Assembly (NCBI GenBank): GCA_003228115.1
Contig: QEVV01000008.1
Coordinates: 60,466 to 124,465, forward strand
DNA: 64,000 nt
Origin: Chloroflexota bacterium
Lineage (GTDB): Bacteria; Chloroflexota; Dehalococcoidia; Lucifugimonadales; SAR202-VII-2
Direction of reading: 5' to 3'
In this document: piece by piece, positions 17,731 through 27,023 of the stretch
Position numbering within the stretch: position 1 is the first letter of the stretch
Layout of the letters: the number at the start of each line of letters is the position of its first letter
The notes under the pieces: model-generated
What the model was told of the DNA's origin: nothing
What the model saw: the letters and a program-made list of their open reading frames with translations, nothing else
Databases searched by the model: none
Translations under genes and position numbers: made by a program

Positions 17731-18717
17731 TCACGATCCTCTGGCGAGGGCCTCTTTGAAGTACGGGACTACTCGTCGGAGTCCTTCACTGCGAGGCACC
17801 TTGGGTTCCCAACCTAGGATTTTTTTTGCCCGGGTAATGTCCGGGCACCTTACTTGCGGATCGTCGCCAGGGAGTGGTTTGTAGTCGATTGTGCTATCGC
17901 TGCCTGTAACCGCAATGATTTCCTGGGCGAGCTGCAGGACTGTCGCTTCATCAGGGTTTCCCAGGTTCACTATCAGGGGCTCACCGGTTTGGGGCTGGCC
18001 CTTGGTCAGCTTTGATTGCCAATGAGCCGCTCGTAGTAGTCCTTCCACCAAATCGTCAACAAAGCACAGGGAGCGGGTTTGAGAGCCATCCCCATAGACC
18101 GTCAGAGGCTTTCCGGTGAGTGCTTGGACCATGAAATTGGGGAGCACTCGGCCGTCATCCAGCCGCATGCGGGAGCCGTATGTGTTGAAAATTCGGGCTA
18201 ATCGAACGTCCACGCCATAGTGCCGGTAGAAGGCAACAGCTAGTGCTTCGGAATACCGCTTAGCTTCGTCATACATGCTACGGGGCCCCACTGGGTTGAC
18301 GTTGCCCCAATAGCTCTCCGGCTGGGGATTGATTTCTGGATCGCCATAGACCTCGGACGTGGAGGAAAATACGACTGTAGCGCCCCCTCGGCGCGCTAGC
18401 TCAAGGACGTTGTCTGCGCCCAGCGACCCCACTCTCAAGGTCTCTATTGGATAGGTTGAGTAGTGAACGGGGCTTGCCAGGCTGGCAAGATGAAAAATGA
18501 TATCCGGCGTGACATCTTCATTGAGGGGCTCGGTGACATCGGCTTTGTGGAATGTGAAGCGGTCGTCCGCTTGAAGGTGCAGCACATTCTTGGCGTCGCC
18601 GGTCAACAAATTGTCCAGACAGACCACTTCGTAGCCCTCAGCTAGCAACCGTTCGCAGAGGTGGGAACCAAGGAAGCCTGCGCCTCCTGTGACCAGGGCT
18701 CGTTTGCCCACGCTCAT
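17731..18717 (-). CDS. UDP-glucuronate decarboxylase / UDP-xylose synthase-like SDR
   Basis: Extended SDR of 328 residues. TGGAGFLGSHLCERLL binds NAD; ASLASPVHYSTYPIETL, STSEVYGDPEINPQPESYWG and NPVGPRSMYDEAKRYSEAL (catalytic YxxxK) are diagnostic of UDP-xylose synthases; ARIFNTYGSRMRLDDGRVL follows. The enzyme oxidises UDP-glucuronate at C4, decarboxylates it, and reduces the product to UDP-xylose. ATG 18717 overlaps the upstream TGA (ATGA), so a longer frame to 18855 is rejected. With the UDP-glucose dehydrogenase it forms a two-step path from UDP-glucose to UDP-xylose for surface glycans. Confidence 0.92.
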   Translation of the reverse strand: MSVGKRALVTGGAGFLGSHLCERLLAEGYEVVCLDNLLTGDAKNVLHLQADDRFTFHKADVTEPLNEDVTPDIIFHLASLASPVHYSTYPIETLRVGSLGADNVLELARRGGATVVFSSTSEVYGDPEINPQPESYWGNVNPVGPRSMYDEAKRYSEALAVAFYRHYGVDVRLARIFNTYGSRMRLDDGRVLPNFMVQALTGKPLTVYGDGSQTRSLCFVDDLVEGLLRAAHWQSKLTKGQPQTGEPLIVNLGNPDEATVLQLAQEIIAVTGSDSTIDYKPLPGDDPQVRCPDITRAKKILGWEPKVPRSEGLRRVVPYFKEALARGS

Positions 18718-20051
18718 CGACGGCCCATGCTGTGGTATTCGAAGCCCAAGCTCCTCACAGCAGCGGGATCCAGGAGATTGCGTCCGTCGATCAAAAGAGG
18801 GACTTCCATGGTGTCGCGCACTTGTGACAAGTCCACCGTGAGGTAGTCCCTCCACTCGGTCAGGAGGACTATCGCATCTGCTCCCGCGGCTGCTTCATAC
18901 GGAGAATCGTAGTATTCCAGTCGTCCAACCTGCTCGGGGAACTCCTTTTGGAATTCCGCCAAGGCCAATGGATCGTGGAGCCGCAGATATGCTCCTTCAT
19001 CAAGCAAGCGGGTGACAACCTTTAGGCTGGGCGCTTCACGTATGTCGTCGGTATCAGGCTTGAAGGAGAGTCCCCAAATGGCGATTGTTTTGCCTTGCAC
19101 CACCCAAAGGGCCTCATGAACCTTGTGCATGAGCTTGTTGATGCGCTCATCGTTGACGTTCTCTACAGCCCTGAGCAGGCTCATGTCCACGCCGTTCAAC
19201 TCGCCGATTCGGACGAAAGCCCGTAGGTCTTTAGGAAGACAGTAGCCTCCGAAGCCAGCTCCAGCTCCGAGGAAGCGGGGCCCAATTCGAGGGTCCATGC
19301 CCAGCCCCCTGGCTACCTCTTTCACGTCCGCCCTGGCCGCTTCACAAATGTCGCCGACCATATTGATGAAAGATATCTTGGTGGCCAAGAAGGCGTTGGA
19401 GGCGTGTTTAATTAGTTCAGCTGTGTTTAGGTCAGTAACTATGAGCCGGTCTTCAGGGTTGTCTCCGGCGAGTTCGCTGCGAGCAACTAACGGGCGATAG
19501 AGCTCCAGCAGAAGGTCCCTGGCACGTTCAGTCTCCACACCCAGTACGACGCGATCGGGGTTCAGGAAATTGTGGAGGGCTGTTCCTTCTTGCAGGAACT
19601 CGGGGTTAACGGCAACATCAAACTCATGGTTGCCGTTAGCGTATCGAGAGATGGTCCGCTTGAGCCGTTCCGCCGTTCGCACCGGAGTGGTGCTTTTTTC
19701 AACAATCAGCTTGTAGCCGTTTAGGTTGCGGGCGATGGTGATGGCGACGCCCTCAAGCTGCGAAAGGTCCGCCGCTCCGTCATCTCCTTGAGGAGTGCCT
19801 ACGCAGACGAACAATACGTCGCAGGATTCCACGGCGGACGGGATGCTGTCCGTCACCTGCAACAAGCCTGAGTTGAGGTGACGCTGCAAGGTTTCTTGCA
19901 CACCGGCCTCAAAGAAGGGGGCTTCGCCCCGGGCGACCTGGGCAACCTTTGCGCTATCCCGGTCGGCTCCGATGACACTCCAACCGTTCTCGGCGAATCC
20001 GAGCGCAGTGGGAAGGCCCACATGCCCAAGGCCAAGAATACCTACGATCAA
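18714..20051 (-). CDS. ugd: UDP-glucose 6-dehydrogenase
   Basis: 445 residues, the usual length. The N-terminal Rossmann motif is VGILGLGHVGLPTALGFAENG. Central motifs are FVCVGTPQ, EKSTTPVRTAERL, VNPEFLQEGTAL and the catalytic-cysteine loop GAGFGGYCLPKDLRAF (Cys271). The C-terminal UDP-binding domain has IAIWGLSFKPDTDDIREAPS. It oxidises UDP-glucose to UDP-glucuronate with two NAD+. First gene of an operon; its last codons overlap the decarboxylase start, so the product is passed directly to the next step. Confidence 0.96.
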   Translation of the reverse strand: MIVGILGLGHVGLPTALGFAENGWSVIGADRDSAKVAQVARGEAPFFEAGVQETLQRHLNSGLLQVTDSIPSAVESCDVLFVCVGTPQGDDGAADLSQLEGVAITIARNLNGYKLIVEKSTTPVRTAERLKRTISRYANGNHEFDVAVNPEFLQEGTALHNFLNPDRVVLGVETERARDLLLELYRPLVARSELAGDNPEDRLIVTDLNTAELIKHASNAFLATKISFINMVGDICEAARADVKEVARGLGMDPRIGPRFLGAGAGFGGYCLPKDLRAFVRIGELNGVDMSLLRAVENVNDERINKLMHKVHEALWVVQGKTIAIWGLSFKPDTDDIREAPSLKVVTRLLDEGAYLRLHDPLALAEFQKEFPEQVGRLEYYDSPYEAAAGADAIVLLTEWRDYLTVDLSQVRDTMEVPLLIDGRNLLDPAAVRSLGFEYHSMGRR

Positions 20052-20212
20052 GCTTCCTCCCGTGCGTAAAGCAAACTAAGCATTCAGGATAGCATACGAG
20101 GCTGGAGCCTCGGCACGCCAGGGACTCTCGTGGCGCCGGTGTGGGTTGCGGGAGTAGAATCGGGCCATTCTTGAGGCTCCCGAGCACAACACGGCATTAA
20201 TAGGAGGGGGAT

Positions 20213-21301
20213 ATGGCAGGCGTTATCGACGCGGACACGCACGTTATTGAATCAGTTGGCATGTGGGATCTGATGGATGAGGCCATGAAGCCCAGACGAC
20301 CCGTGGTCATTAAAACCCCAACCAACACGTCCTACGGGACCACTAATGCGATGTGGCTCATTGATGGGAACATCTACCCCAGGCCAGGGGGCAAGGGTGG
20401 ATTCTTTGTCGCTACTCCCTCCGCTCAAGAACGCCAGCAGGCTCGTACGGATATCAGTATTCCCAGCCGGGAGATGACCGACCTCCGGCCGCGGATCAAG
20501 GATATGGATGACCTGAACATAGCAACTCAGATCGTTTATCCAACACTTTTCCTGGTCTTCAACACAAAGGATGCCGTTCTGGAAAAGGCCCTCTGTCACG
20601 CCTACAACCAGTGGATGGCCAAGGTCTGTGCTGAGAGTGGCGGTCGTATTCGCTACGTCGCTATCCTCCCCCTCCATGATATGAACGCGGCTCTTGAGGA
20701 AGTCCATTTCGCCAAAGTGAGTGGCGCGGTGGGCATCTTCCTTCGGGGAATTGAGGACGAGTACTCATTGGCCGATCCCTTCTTCTTTCCCTTGTACGAG
20801 GAGATCAGCAAGGTAAAGTTGCCCATTTGCATTCACACGGGCGCCGGCTGCCCGGCGTTTACTAGCGTCGTCAATGTCACGATTAGCAGCACGTTGCCCC
20901 AGGTGCGAATGCTTCCACTCATGGCGTTTCGCGACATCGTCGCCAATCGCATACCGGAGAAGTTCCCTGACCTGCGATGGGGTTTCATCGAAGCAGCTTC
21001 TTCGTGGGTGCCCTATATCCTTCACGCGCTGAAGCGGCTCCTCGTTGAGCGGGCCCACGAGTACACGCCGGACTTGTTCAAGGAGTACAACCTTTTCGTA
21101 GCCTGCGAGGCCGACGAGGATATTCCATACCTACTCAACTACATAGATGAGGACCATCTCTATATCGGGTCGGATTACGGGCACACAGACCCGTCGGCCG
21201 AAGCGCAGATGGTGGCCACGCTTCGTGGCCGTGAGGACATGTCCCAAGAAGTCGTCGACAAGATACTCATCGACAACGCCAAGGTGTTTTACGATCTCTA
21301 A
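20213..21301 (+). CDS. Amidohydrolase_2 family metal-dependent hydrolase (copy 1)
   Basis: 362-residue TIM-barrel protein of the PF04909/ACMSD-like group. It opens VIDADTHVIESVGMWDLMDE (metal-binding D-x-H variant), with MDDLNIATQIVYPTLFL, an internal His in LPICIHTGAG, DLRWGFIEAASSWVPYIL, and the C-terminal Asp motif YIGSDYGHTDPSAE. These enzymes decarboxylate or hydrolyse aromatic or ring-opened acids through one divalent metal. TAGGAGGGGG just upstream of ATG 20213 fixes the start. It heads a plus-strand catabolic run containing three further relatives. Substrate unknown. Confidence 0.88.
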   Translation: MAGVIDADTHVIESVGMWDLMDEAMKPRRPVVIKTPTNTSYGTTNAMWLIDGNIYPRPGGKGGFFVATPSAQERQQARTDISIPSREMTDLRPRIKDMDDLNIATQIVYPTLFLVFNTKDAVLEKALCHAYNQWMAKVCAESGGRIRYVAILPLHDMNAALEEVHFAKVSGAVGIFLRGIEDEYSLADPFFFPLYEEISKVKLPICIHTGAGCPAFTSVVNVTISSTLPQVRMLPLMAFRDIVANRIPEKFPDLRWGFIEAASSWVPYILHALKRLLVERAHEYTPDLFKEYNLFVACEADEDIPYLLNYIDEDHLYIGSDYGHTDPSAEAQMVATLRGREDMSQEVVDKILIDNAKVFYDL

Positions 21302-21326
21302 TCGCGAAGCGCTGGGAGGATTCCTG

Positions 21327-22337
21327 ATGCAACTACCCTCCGTAGCTGCTACTACAGTCGGCAGCTTTCCCCGGCCTACGTGGCTGGCTGACACGGATCG
21401 GGCGCGTGCCGATTTCAGGCTGGTGGGCGAGGCTCTGCGGGAAGCTCAAGACGACGCCACGGTGGTGACTCTTCGAGAGCAAGAGGACGCCGGGTTGGAC
21501 TTGCTCACCGATGGCGAGCAGCGCCGTACCGGCTTCATCAACCACATTCTCTCCGCGTGGGACGGGTTTGACCTGGTGGACATGAAGCCCAAGGCGATAC
21601 GGCGGCGGGTCGGTGTTTTCATTCAGGTGCCCAGGGTTGTGGGCAAAGTCTCGCGGCGCTCTTCCGCCGTGGTGGAGGAACTCCGCTTCGCCAAAGCGCA
21701 CACTTCCATGCCAGTCAAGATGGACGTGCCAGGCCCCATGACTGTTGTGGACACCACCTTTGATGACGCTTACGGCAACGACGAAGAGGCTCTGGCCATG
21801 GATGTGGCGGCAGCTTTGAACGCCGAGATCCTGGAGTTGCAGGAAGCAGGGTGCGACGCCGTCCAGATCGACGAGCCGGCAATGACCCGTCATCACGAGA
21901 AAGTCGCAGAATATGGGGCTCGGGCCCTGGATCGCTGCTTGGAGGGCGTAACCATCCCCACCTTTGTGCATCTGTGCTACGGATACCCTGGCGTCACCGC
22001 CCGGCAGCACATGTATGAATATCCAGAGTTGTTGGAGATGCTGATGGAAACCTCCATCGGAGGATTTTCGGTGGAGTTCGCTCGAAGCGGGTATGACCCT
22101 TCAGTTCTCGCAGCAGTGAAGGGCCGAATGGTCATGTATGGCTGCGTAGACCCCAGCGATGCCCCGGAGACCCGATCAGTGGTTGCCGCCAGGGCGAGGG
22201 CAGCCCTCCAATATGTTGACCCAGACCGGCTGCTGTTAGCCCCGGACTGCGGTCTGATGACCATCAGCCGAGACCTAGCGCGTGCCAAATCTCGGCTGTT
22301 GGCCGACGTTGCTCAAGATCTCAGGCAGTCCCTCTAA
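21327..22337 (+). CDS. Core-MetE type cobalamin-independent methionine synthase family protein
   Basis: 336 residues corresponding to the C-terminal catalytic barrel of MetE without the N-terminal half. ATTVGSFPRP is the family opening. Zinc ligands appear as His and Cys in FVHLCYGYPG and Cys in LLLAPDCGLMT, with Glu from VDPGP/EPAM regions (DAVQIDEPAM). Short 'core-MetE' proteins of Dehalococcoides and archaea transfer methyl groups from methylcobalamin or corrinoid proteins to homocysteine; others act in demethylation of small substrates. ATG 21327 has GGGAGGA seven bases upstream. Lying between amidohydrolases, it may serve C1 metabolism of the local catabolic pathway rather than general methionine synthesis. 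Confidence 0.85.
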   Translation: MQLPSVAATTVGSFPRPTWLADTDRARADFRLVGEALREAQDDATVVTLREQEDAGLDLLTDGEQRRTGFINHILSAWDGFDLVDMKPKAIRRRVGVFIQVPRVVGKVSRRSSAVVEELRFAKAHTSMPVKMDVPGPMTVVDTTFDDAYGNDEEALAMDVAAALNAEILELQEAGCDAVQIDEPAMTRHHEKVAEYGARALDRCLEGVTIPTFVHLCYGYPGVTARQHMYEYPELLEMLMETSIGGFSVEFARSGYDPSVLAAVKGRMVMYGCVDPSDAPETRSVVAARARAALQYVDPDRLLLAPDCGLMTISRDLARAKSRLLADVAQDLRQSL

Positions 22338-22418
22338 TCAGCGCTGCGCGAGCTTCCGTTACGTTGCATGGGCAATTGTGATTTGTAACGGCAGGCGCCT
22401 AGTGGTCGGCGTTTCGTA

Positions 22419-22447
22419 TTGACATAGGAAGGGGAGGGTGCTAGCTT
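22419..22447 (+). promoter_or_regulatory. Probable sigma-70 promoter
   Basis: Perfect TTGACA at 22419-22424, a 17-base spacer, and TAGCTT at 22442-22447. It would start transcription about 50 bases before ATG 22502 and could drive the racemase-like gene and the amidohydrolase/ABC genes behind it. Confidence 0.5.
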
Positions 22448-22501
22448 CCCTCCATTCCGTTGCTGGCCTATATCGAAAGCCTGCTTGGGAGAACCATTAG
22501 G

Positions 22502-23251
22502 ATGTACGGGCACCGCGCTCGCATTGGTTACGCTGGGCCTCTCATGTGTCAGGAGGTTATTCCCTATGAGTTCTACCAGATGGTGCCCAAGGGTGTGACC
22601 ATGATGATGGTCAGCCTAGACCTGGTGGATATGACTGAAGAAGAAGTCAATGACAGCGCCGAACGCGGCATTCGCGCTGGAAAAGTGCTGGCGCGCATGG
22701 GTGCGGACATCGTGGTTTGGGGCGGAGGCCCCATCCTCATCGCTGAAGGCCTCACATCGCTGGAAGACCGAATAGCGGCGCTTGAGAAAGAGTTCGGAAT
22801 ACCGGTCACCACCACGATGACGGCCTCTGCAAACGCGATGATCAAGCTTGGCTCCAAAAAAGTGGTGTCTGTCCCGCCACATCCCCCAATTCCCTGGCAA
22901 AAAACAAAGCCAACCACGGAGACCTCCGCTGATGCGCTACTAGAGCGCATGGCCGGCGTACAGGTTATTGGTGAGAAATCGATTCCGGCTGAGACATTGA
23001 TCGAGCTAGGCGGCCTTGACTCCGAAATGTCGGCGCAAACTGGCCGCGAGTTATTGGCCGAGCATCCAGAGGCCGACACGATTTATTTCGGCGGGCCTCA
23101 TCGCCCCATTGCCGACCAGATCGACAACCTTGAGAGGGAGCGCGGCGTGAACGTCGTCACGTCTCTTCAGGCGGCAATCTGGGAGGCCCTGCGGCGAGCA
23201 GGTGTTTCGGATTCGATTGACGGCTTCGGGCGGTTGTTCAGAGAGTTTTAA
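22502..23251 (+). CDS. Asp/Glu racemase-fold protein (maleate isomerase/arylmalonate decarboxylase-like) lacking catalytic Cys
   Basis: 249 residues resembling the maleate cis-trans isomerase/arylmalonate decarboxylase branch of the racemase superfamily: MYGHRARIGYAGPLMCQEVIPYEFYQM at the start, ADIVVWGGGPILIAEG in the first half, IPVTTTMTASANAMIKLGSKKVVSV in the middle, and ADTIYFGGPHRPIADQIDNLE in the second half. The family normally has one or two cysteines in the GC-type loops at WGGGP and YFGGP; both are glycines here. Start ATG 22502 follows GGGAG by about ten bases. Either the chemistry differs or it binds without isomerising. It lies 18 bases before the next amidohydrolase. Confidence 0.7.
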   Translation: MYGHRARIGYAGPLMCQEVIPYEFYQMVPKGVTMMMVSLDLVDMTEEEVNDSAERGIRAGKVLARMGADIVVWGGGPILIAEGLTSLEDRIAALEKEFGIPVTTTMTASANAMIKLGSKKVVSVPPHPPIPWQKTKPTTETSADALLERMAGVQVIGEKSIPAETLIELGGLDSEMSAQTGRELLAEHPEADTIYFGGPHRPIADQIDNLERERGVNVVTSLQAAIWEALRRAGVSDSIDGFGRLFREF

Positions 23252-23269
23252 ACTTCCAGGGGAAATCAA

Positions 23270-24610
23270 ATGGCATATTCTGCCGAGGGCAAGAAGAAGA
23301 ACTTTCCGGTCTTCGACTGCGACAGTCACATCTACGAGCCCCCTGAGGTATGGGACGAATACATACCGCAGGCGGAGCGGCAGTTTGCCAAGACTCACTT
23401 CTATCGGGACGCCGACCGCCTCGTTTCCGTGCGCAACGGCACAGTGACATTCGGTAATCCCAACACGTTCAACTATGCGGCTGAGATGTGGCACCCAGGT
23501 CTGACCAAGCACGAGATGGGCGCCGTGCGTCCCGGCACCGAGGAATGGGACGAGAAGATTGGCCGGAAGGCCTGCGCTCGTGACCCACACGCCCGGATCA
23601 TAGACATGAACGCGGCTGGCATAGACCAAGTCATGATCTTTCCTTCCACGTTCGTTTACTCCCCTCTGATCGAAAACGCTGAAGCCGCTGATATCTGCTG
23701 CCGGGCCTACAACAACTGGGTCTACGATTACTGCACCGCCAGCCCGAAGCGTCTGTTCCCTTGCGCGGTCTTGCCAATCCAGGATGTTAACTACGCAATT
23801 AGGGAGCTTCGGCGGGTTGCCAAATTGGGGTTCAAGGCTGCTTTGGTCCGGCCCATCATCGCCAACGACAAATATCCGACCTTCCCCGAGTTCGATCCCC
23901 TTTGGAAGGAGTTCGAGGAATTGGGGATCGTGCTCAGCATGCATACCTTTCCCGCTAGGGGCGAGGCCTTGAGCCGGGGGTTGGCCAATCAGATGGCTGG
24001 GCGCGGCAAGATGTTCGGAGATGAAGATGTTCTGGTCTACACGCCAGGTCAGTTCGTTGCCAACATTGGGGCCATAATGGGATCGAATCAAGCCATTAGC
24101 TCTGCGTACAGCTTCATGGCTGAGGCGATGGCTTGGACCGGTGTCGTATTGATGACCGGCTGGCTAGAGAAGTTCCCGAACCTGAAGGCCGCAGTACTGG
24201 AATCCAACGCTACATGGCTTCCATTGGTTTTGGAGAAGGCAGAGACCTACCTGGACCTATACAAGTACACACAGGAAGGGGAGGGGGCCCTCAAGATTGG
24301 TGACCCCACCGAGGTCTTTTACCGCCAGTGCCACATCGCCTTCGAAACCGATGAGATACCGGTGTTCCGGATGTGGGACCTCTTTGAGAACATTGGCCTC
24401 TGGTCCTCCGACATGCCGCACCTAGATGGCTCGGAGGGTTGGGAAGCCATCGCCAACATGACCAAGGCAGGCGTGCCGCAGTCAGTGCAGGAGAAGATGC
24501 TGTGCACAAATGCTGCCAAGTTGTATGGAATTGAGCCTGAACTCTTTGTCACCGAGGCCCCGAAGGAGTATCAACCCATAAAAATGCCTCGGTTCGCGAC
24601 CGCGAGATAG
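23270..24610 (+). CDS. Amidohydrolase_2 family metal-dependent hydrolase (copy 2, long form)
   Basis: 446 residues, ~80 longer than copies 1, 3 and 4 through an insertion near residues 45-110 and a longer middle. Motifs: PVFDCDSHIYEPPEVWDEY (D-x-H), MNAAGIDQVMIFPSTF, IVLSMHTFPARGEALS (His), FPNLKAAVLESNATWLPLV, IGLWSSDMPHLDG (Asp). The metal site looks complete. It begins 18 bases after the racemase-fold gene with GGGG upstream, so it shares its transcript. The C-terminal tail is longer than in its relatives. Substrate unknown. Confidence 0.86.
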   Translation: MAYSAEGKKKNFPVFDCDSHIYEPPEVWDEYIPQAERQFAKTHFYRDADRLVSVRNGTVTFGNPNTFNYAAEMWHPGLTKHEMGAVRPGTEEWDEKIGRKACARDPHARIIDMNAAGIDQVMIFPSTFVYSPLIENAEAADICCRAYNNWVYDYCTASPKRLFPCAVLPIQDVNYAIRELRRVAKLGFKAALVRPIIANDKYPTFPEFDPLWKEFEELGIVLSMHTFPARGEALSRGLANQMAGRGKMFGDEDVLVYTPGQFVANIGAIMGSNQAISSAYSFMAEAMAWTGVVLMTGWLEKFPNLKAAVLESNATWLPLVLEKAETYLDLYKYTQEGEGALKIGDPTEVFYRQCHIAFETDEIPVFRMWDLFENIGLWSSDMPHLDGSEGWEAIANMTKAGVPQSVQEKMLCTNAAKLYGIEPELFVTEAPKEYQPIKMPRFATAR

Positions 24611-24646
24611 CTTGGGACAGCAGCTTAGTCATACAGGGAGGTGGCG

Positions 24647-25675
24647 ATGGCAGTCATAGATGCCGACGCTCATGTCGTCGAGACGGAGCGCACCTGGGAA
24701 TTCGTTAATGAAGACGAGCAAGACTTTAAGCCGGCTATCTTGGCGCCGCGGCATGGCAAGACACCGGCCCCGGAATACTGGTTCATTGACGGCCGGGTGT
24801 TCGCCAAGGGCGTCAACATTGGCCTCGATACTCCTGATGGCGCAAGAGAACTCTCGGACATTCAGAAGCGTTTGGCGCACATGGATGAGTTGGGAGTGGA
24901 TGTTCACGTGCTCTATCCCACGCTATTCCTGCGTGCGGTTACCCGCCACCCGGAAATAGAACGGGCGCTGTATCGGAGCTACAACCGTTGGCTGGCCGAA
25001 ATCTGGAAGCAGGCGCCAGACCGAATGCGTTGGGCTGTCATGGTTCCATTGATGAACATGGACTGGGCCATTGAGGAGTTGCACTTCGGTAAGGAAAACG
25101 GGGCCTGCGGCGTCTTCACACGAGGCCTCGAGTGGAATCACCGCTTGTCAGACCCGTTCATGTTTCCTCTCTATGAGGAAGCGAGCAAGCTGGATATGCC
25201 AATAACGGTACATTCTGGAGTCGCCAACATCGATTACGCGGACCTCTTCATGCGAGATTCGGGCTTCTCGGCCTTCAAGCTGGCCGTCGTGGGCGCCTTC
25301 CATGACCTAGTGATGAAAGGAACCCCTGAAAAGTTTCCCGACCTCCGATGGGTGTTCGTGGAAGTCAGTTCCCAATGGCTGCCCTACGCGCTCAACGACG
25401 CTGGTTTACGGCTGGCCAAAGCGGGAACGAAGCTCGTGACTCGTGAGATATTGAAGGAATATCAAATGTACGTGGCCTGCCAGACCACCGACGACTTTGA
25501 CTGGATTCTCGATTGCGTCGGGGATGAGAACCTCATGATAGGGACGGACTACGGCCATGCCGACACGTCCTCAGAGATTGAGGCGCTGCGTACGCTGAGA
25601 GAGAGCGGAGCTGTCGACAAGGCCAGCGCTGAGAAGATACTCAACGATAATCCGCGGCGGGCCTACGCTCTGTAG
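24647..25675 (+). CDS. Amidohydrolase_2 family metal-dependent hydrolase (copy 3)
   Basis: 342 residues, close in sequence to copies 1 and 4: AVIDADAHVVETERTWEFVNE, LAHMDELGVDVHVLYPTLFL, MPITVHSGVANIDYADLF (His), FPDLRWVFVEVSSQWLPYAL, MIGTDYGHADTSSEIEAL (Asp). ATG 24647 is preferred over GTG 24641 because GGGAGG then stands at normal spacing. It lies 36 bases after copy 2 and 44 bases before the binding-protein gene. The repeated Y-G-H-A-D-x-S-S-E-I-E signature shared with copy 4 suggests they form a distinct subfamily. Confidence 0.88.
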   Translation: MAVIDADAHVVETERTWEFVNEDEQDFKPAILAPRHGKTPAPEYWFIDGRVFAKGVNIGLDTPDGARELSDIQKRLAHMDELGVDVHVLYPTLFLRAVTRHPEIERALYRSYNRWLAEIWKQAPDRMRWAVMVPLMNMDWAIEELHFGKENGACGVFTRGLEWNHRLSDPFMFPLYEEASKLDMPITVHSGVANIDYADLFMRDSGFSAFKLAVVGAFHDLVMKGTPEKFPDLRWVFVEVSSQWLPYALNDAGLRLAKAGTKLVTREILKEYQMYVACQTTDDFDWILDCVGDENLMIGTDYGHADTSSEIEALRTLRESGAVDKASAEKILNDNPRRAYAL

Positions 25676-25719
25676 CGACCCACCGTTTGTCGCATTCAAC
25701 AACCGAGGAGGAGAGGCAT

Positions 25720-26943
25720 ATGCTCAGAAAGATCGGAAGTAGAAAGGTTTCGTTTCTCGTTCTGTTGGGGATAGTGGCGGCGACACTAGTGTTCGCGGCT
25801 TGCGGCTCTGACCCCACGGCGACGCAAAGGCCAGCTGACACGGCAGTGCCGCCAACGGCGACGACCGCGCCCGGGACCACCATGGCGCCCCCTGCGAACA
25901 CGGCAGTCCCGCCAACGCCAGTGGGAGGCCAGGCCTTCGCTGACCTAGTAGCGGCTGCTAAGGCCGAGGTGGAAGCGAACAAGACCGTCATCATCAGGGG
26001 TGGCGGATACAAGGAATCCACTCTCAGCCGCTTGGAAGTCGACTTCCGCAACGAGTTCGACATCGACATGAATCTGGAAGACGACCCAAAGACCTTCCAA
26101 GAGGTTCCCACGGTCTACATTGCAGAGTGCCAGGCCGGGATAAAGAACCTGCCTATTCTCTGGTACAACAGCGCAGGAACGGCCGCGCCCGTGTTCGACA
26201 AAGGGTGTGGGCGTGACGACATCGACTGGAAAGGCCTATTCTCTGAGAAATGGCCTCTGATAGGTGAGATTGTAGACCTGCAGCCGTACCCGGCTCTGCG
26301 TAATGGCGCGTTGATCTACCTCTCCCGGATGAACGTCATCGCTTACAACACGGACTTCATCGACCCGGCGGACTCGCCCAAGTCGATCGAGGACCTTACG
26401 GACCCGAAGTACAAGGGCCGCGTTGGTACCCACGGCATCGGCTTCATGCCTTCTTTCCTGCAGGCCGTGTGGAGTCAAGACCAGGCCATCGACTACGCCA
26501 AGAGGCTCAAGGCCAACGAGCCGATCTTCGGGTCTGGATCGCCGGCTCTTGCTGGCATGGTGGCAAGCGGTGAGGTCTGGGCTACTGTTATCAACCACTC
26601 CTTTGCTGACCGGGCCATCGCCGCGGGCGCGCCGGTTAACTGGAACATCCCTTCGGACGGGCTGGTTATCTACCACGACAACCTGAACCTCCCGAAGAAC
26701 GCCAGCCACCCGAACCTGGCAGTCCTCCTGACCGCGTATATAGCGATGGAGGGTGTCGGCGGAGCTATAGGCGACGGCGAGGGCTGGTCTCGTGTGATGC
26801 CTTCTGATGGCCGGGGAACCCTGGGCGCCAAGCTTGACGAGGCTGGACTAGACGCATCCAAGATGGTGGACGGCGGAACGATCGAGAACGCCACGGCCGA
26901 ACGGGCCTTCCGCGGCACTATCGCAGACATCTACAAAGGCTAG
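25720..26943 (+). CDS. ABC transporter solute-binding lipoprotein (iron/thiamine/polyamine-type, SBP family 1)
   Basis: 407-residue extracytoplasmic receptor. The lipoprotein signal MLRKIGSRKVSFLVLLGIVA ends at VFAACGS, with Cys28 as lipidation site, followed by a Thr/Pro/Ala-rich linker to about residue 68. The mature domain has LEVDFRNEFDIDMNLEDDPK, LIYLSRMNVIAYNTDFI, DLTDPKYKGRVG and LNLPKNASHPNLAVLLTAYI, typical of type II binding proteins that deliver Fe(III), thiamine or small organics. Start ATG 25720 follows GAGGAGGAGAGG. The permease gene follows 80 bases later. No ATPase gene lies near, so another locus must supply it. Confidence 0.88.
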   Translation: MLRKIGSRKVSFLVLLGIVAATLVFAACGSDPTATQRPADTAVPPTATTAPGTTMAPPANTAVPPTPVGGQAFADLVAAAKAEVEANKTVIIRGGGYKESTLSRLEVDFRNEFDIDMNLEDDPKTFQEVPTVYIAECQAGIKNLPILWYNSAGTAAPVFDKGCGRDDIDWKGLFSEKWPLIGEIVDLQPYPALRNGALIYLSRMNVIAYNTDFIDPADSPKSIEDLTDPKYKGRVGTHGIGFMPSFLQAVWSQDQAIDYAKRLKANEPIFGSGSPALAGMVASGEVWATVINHSFADRAIAAGAPVNWNIPSDGLVIYHDNLNLPKNASHPNLAVLLTAYIAMEGVGGAIGDGEGWSRVMPSDGRGTLGAKLDEAGLDASKMVDGGTIENATAERAFRGTIADIYKG

Positions 26944-27023
26944 AGAGCGTTGGTGGGGGGAGGGCGGGGCGTCAGCCCTGGCCCTTCCCCCACTCTCTGA
27001 CCTAAGAGAGCACGGGGAAGGCC

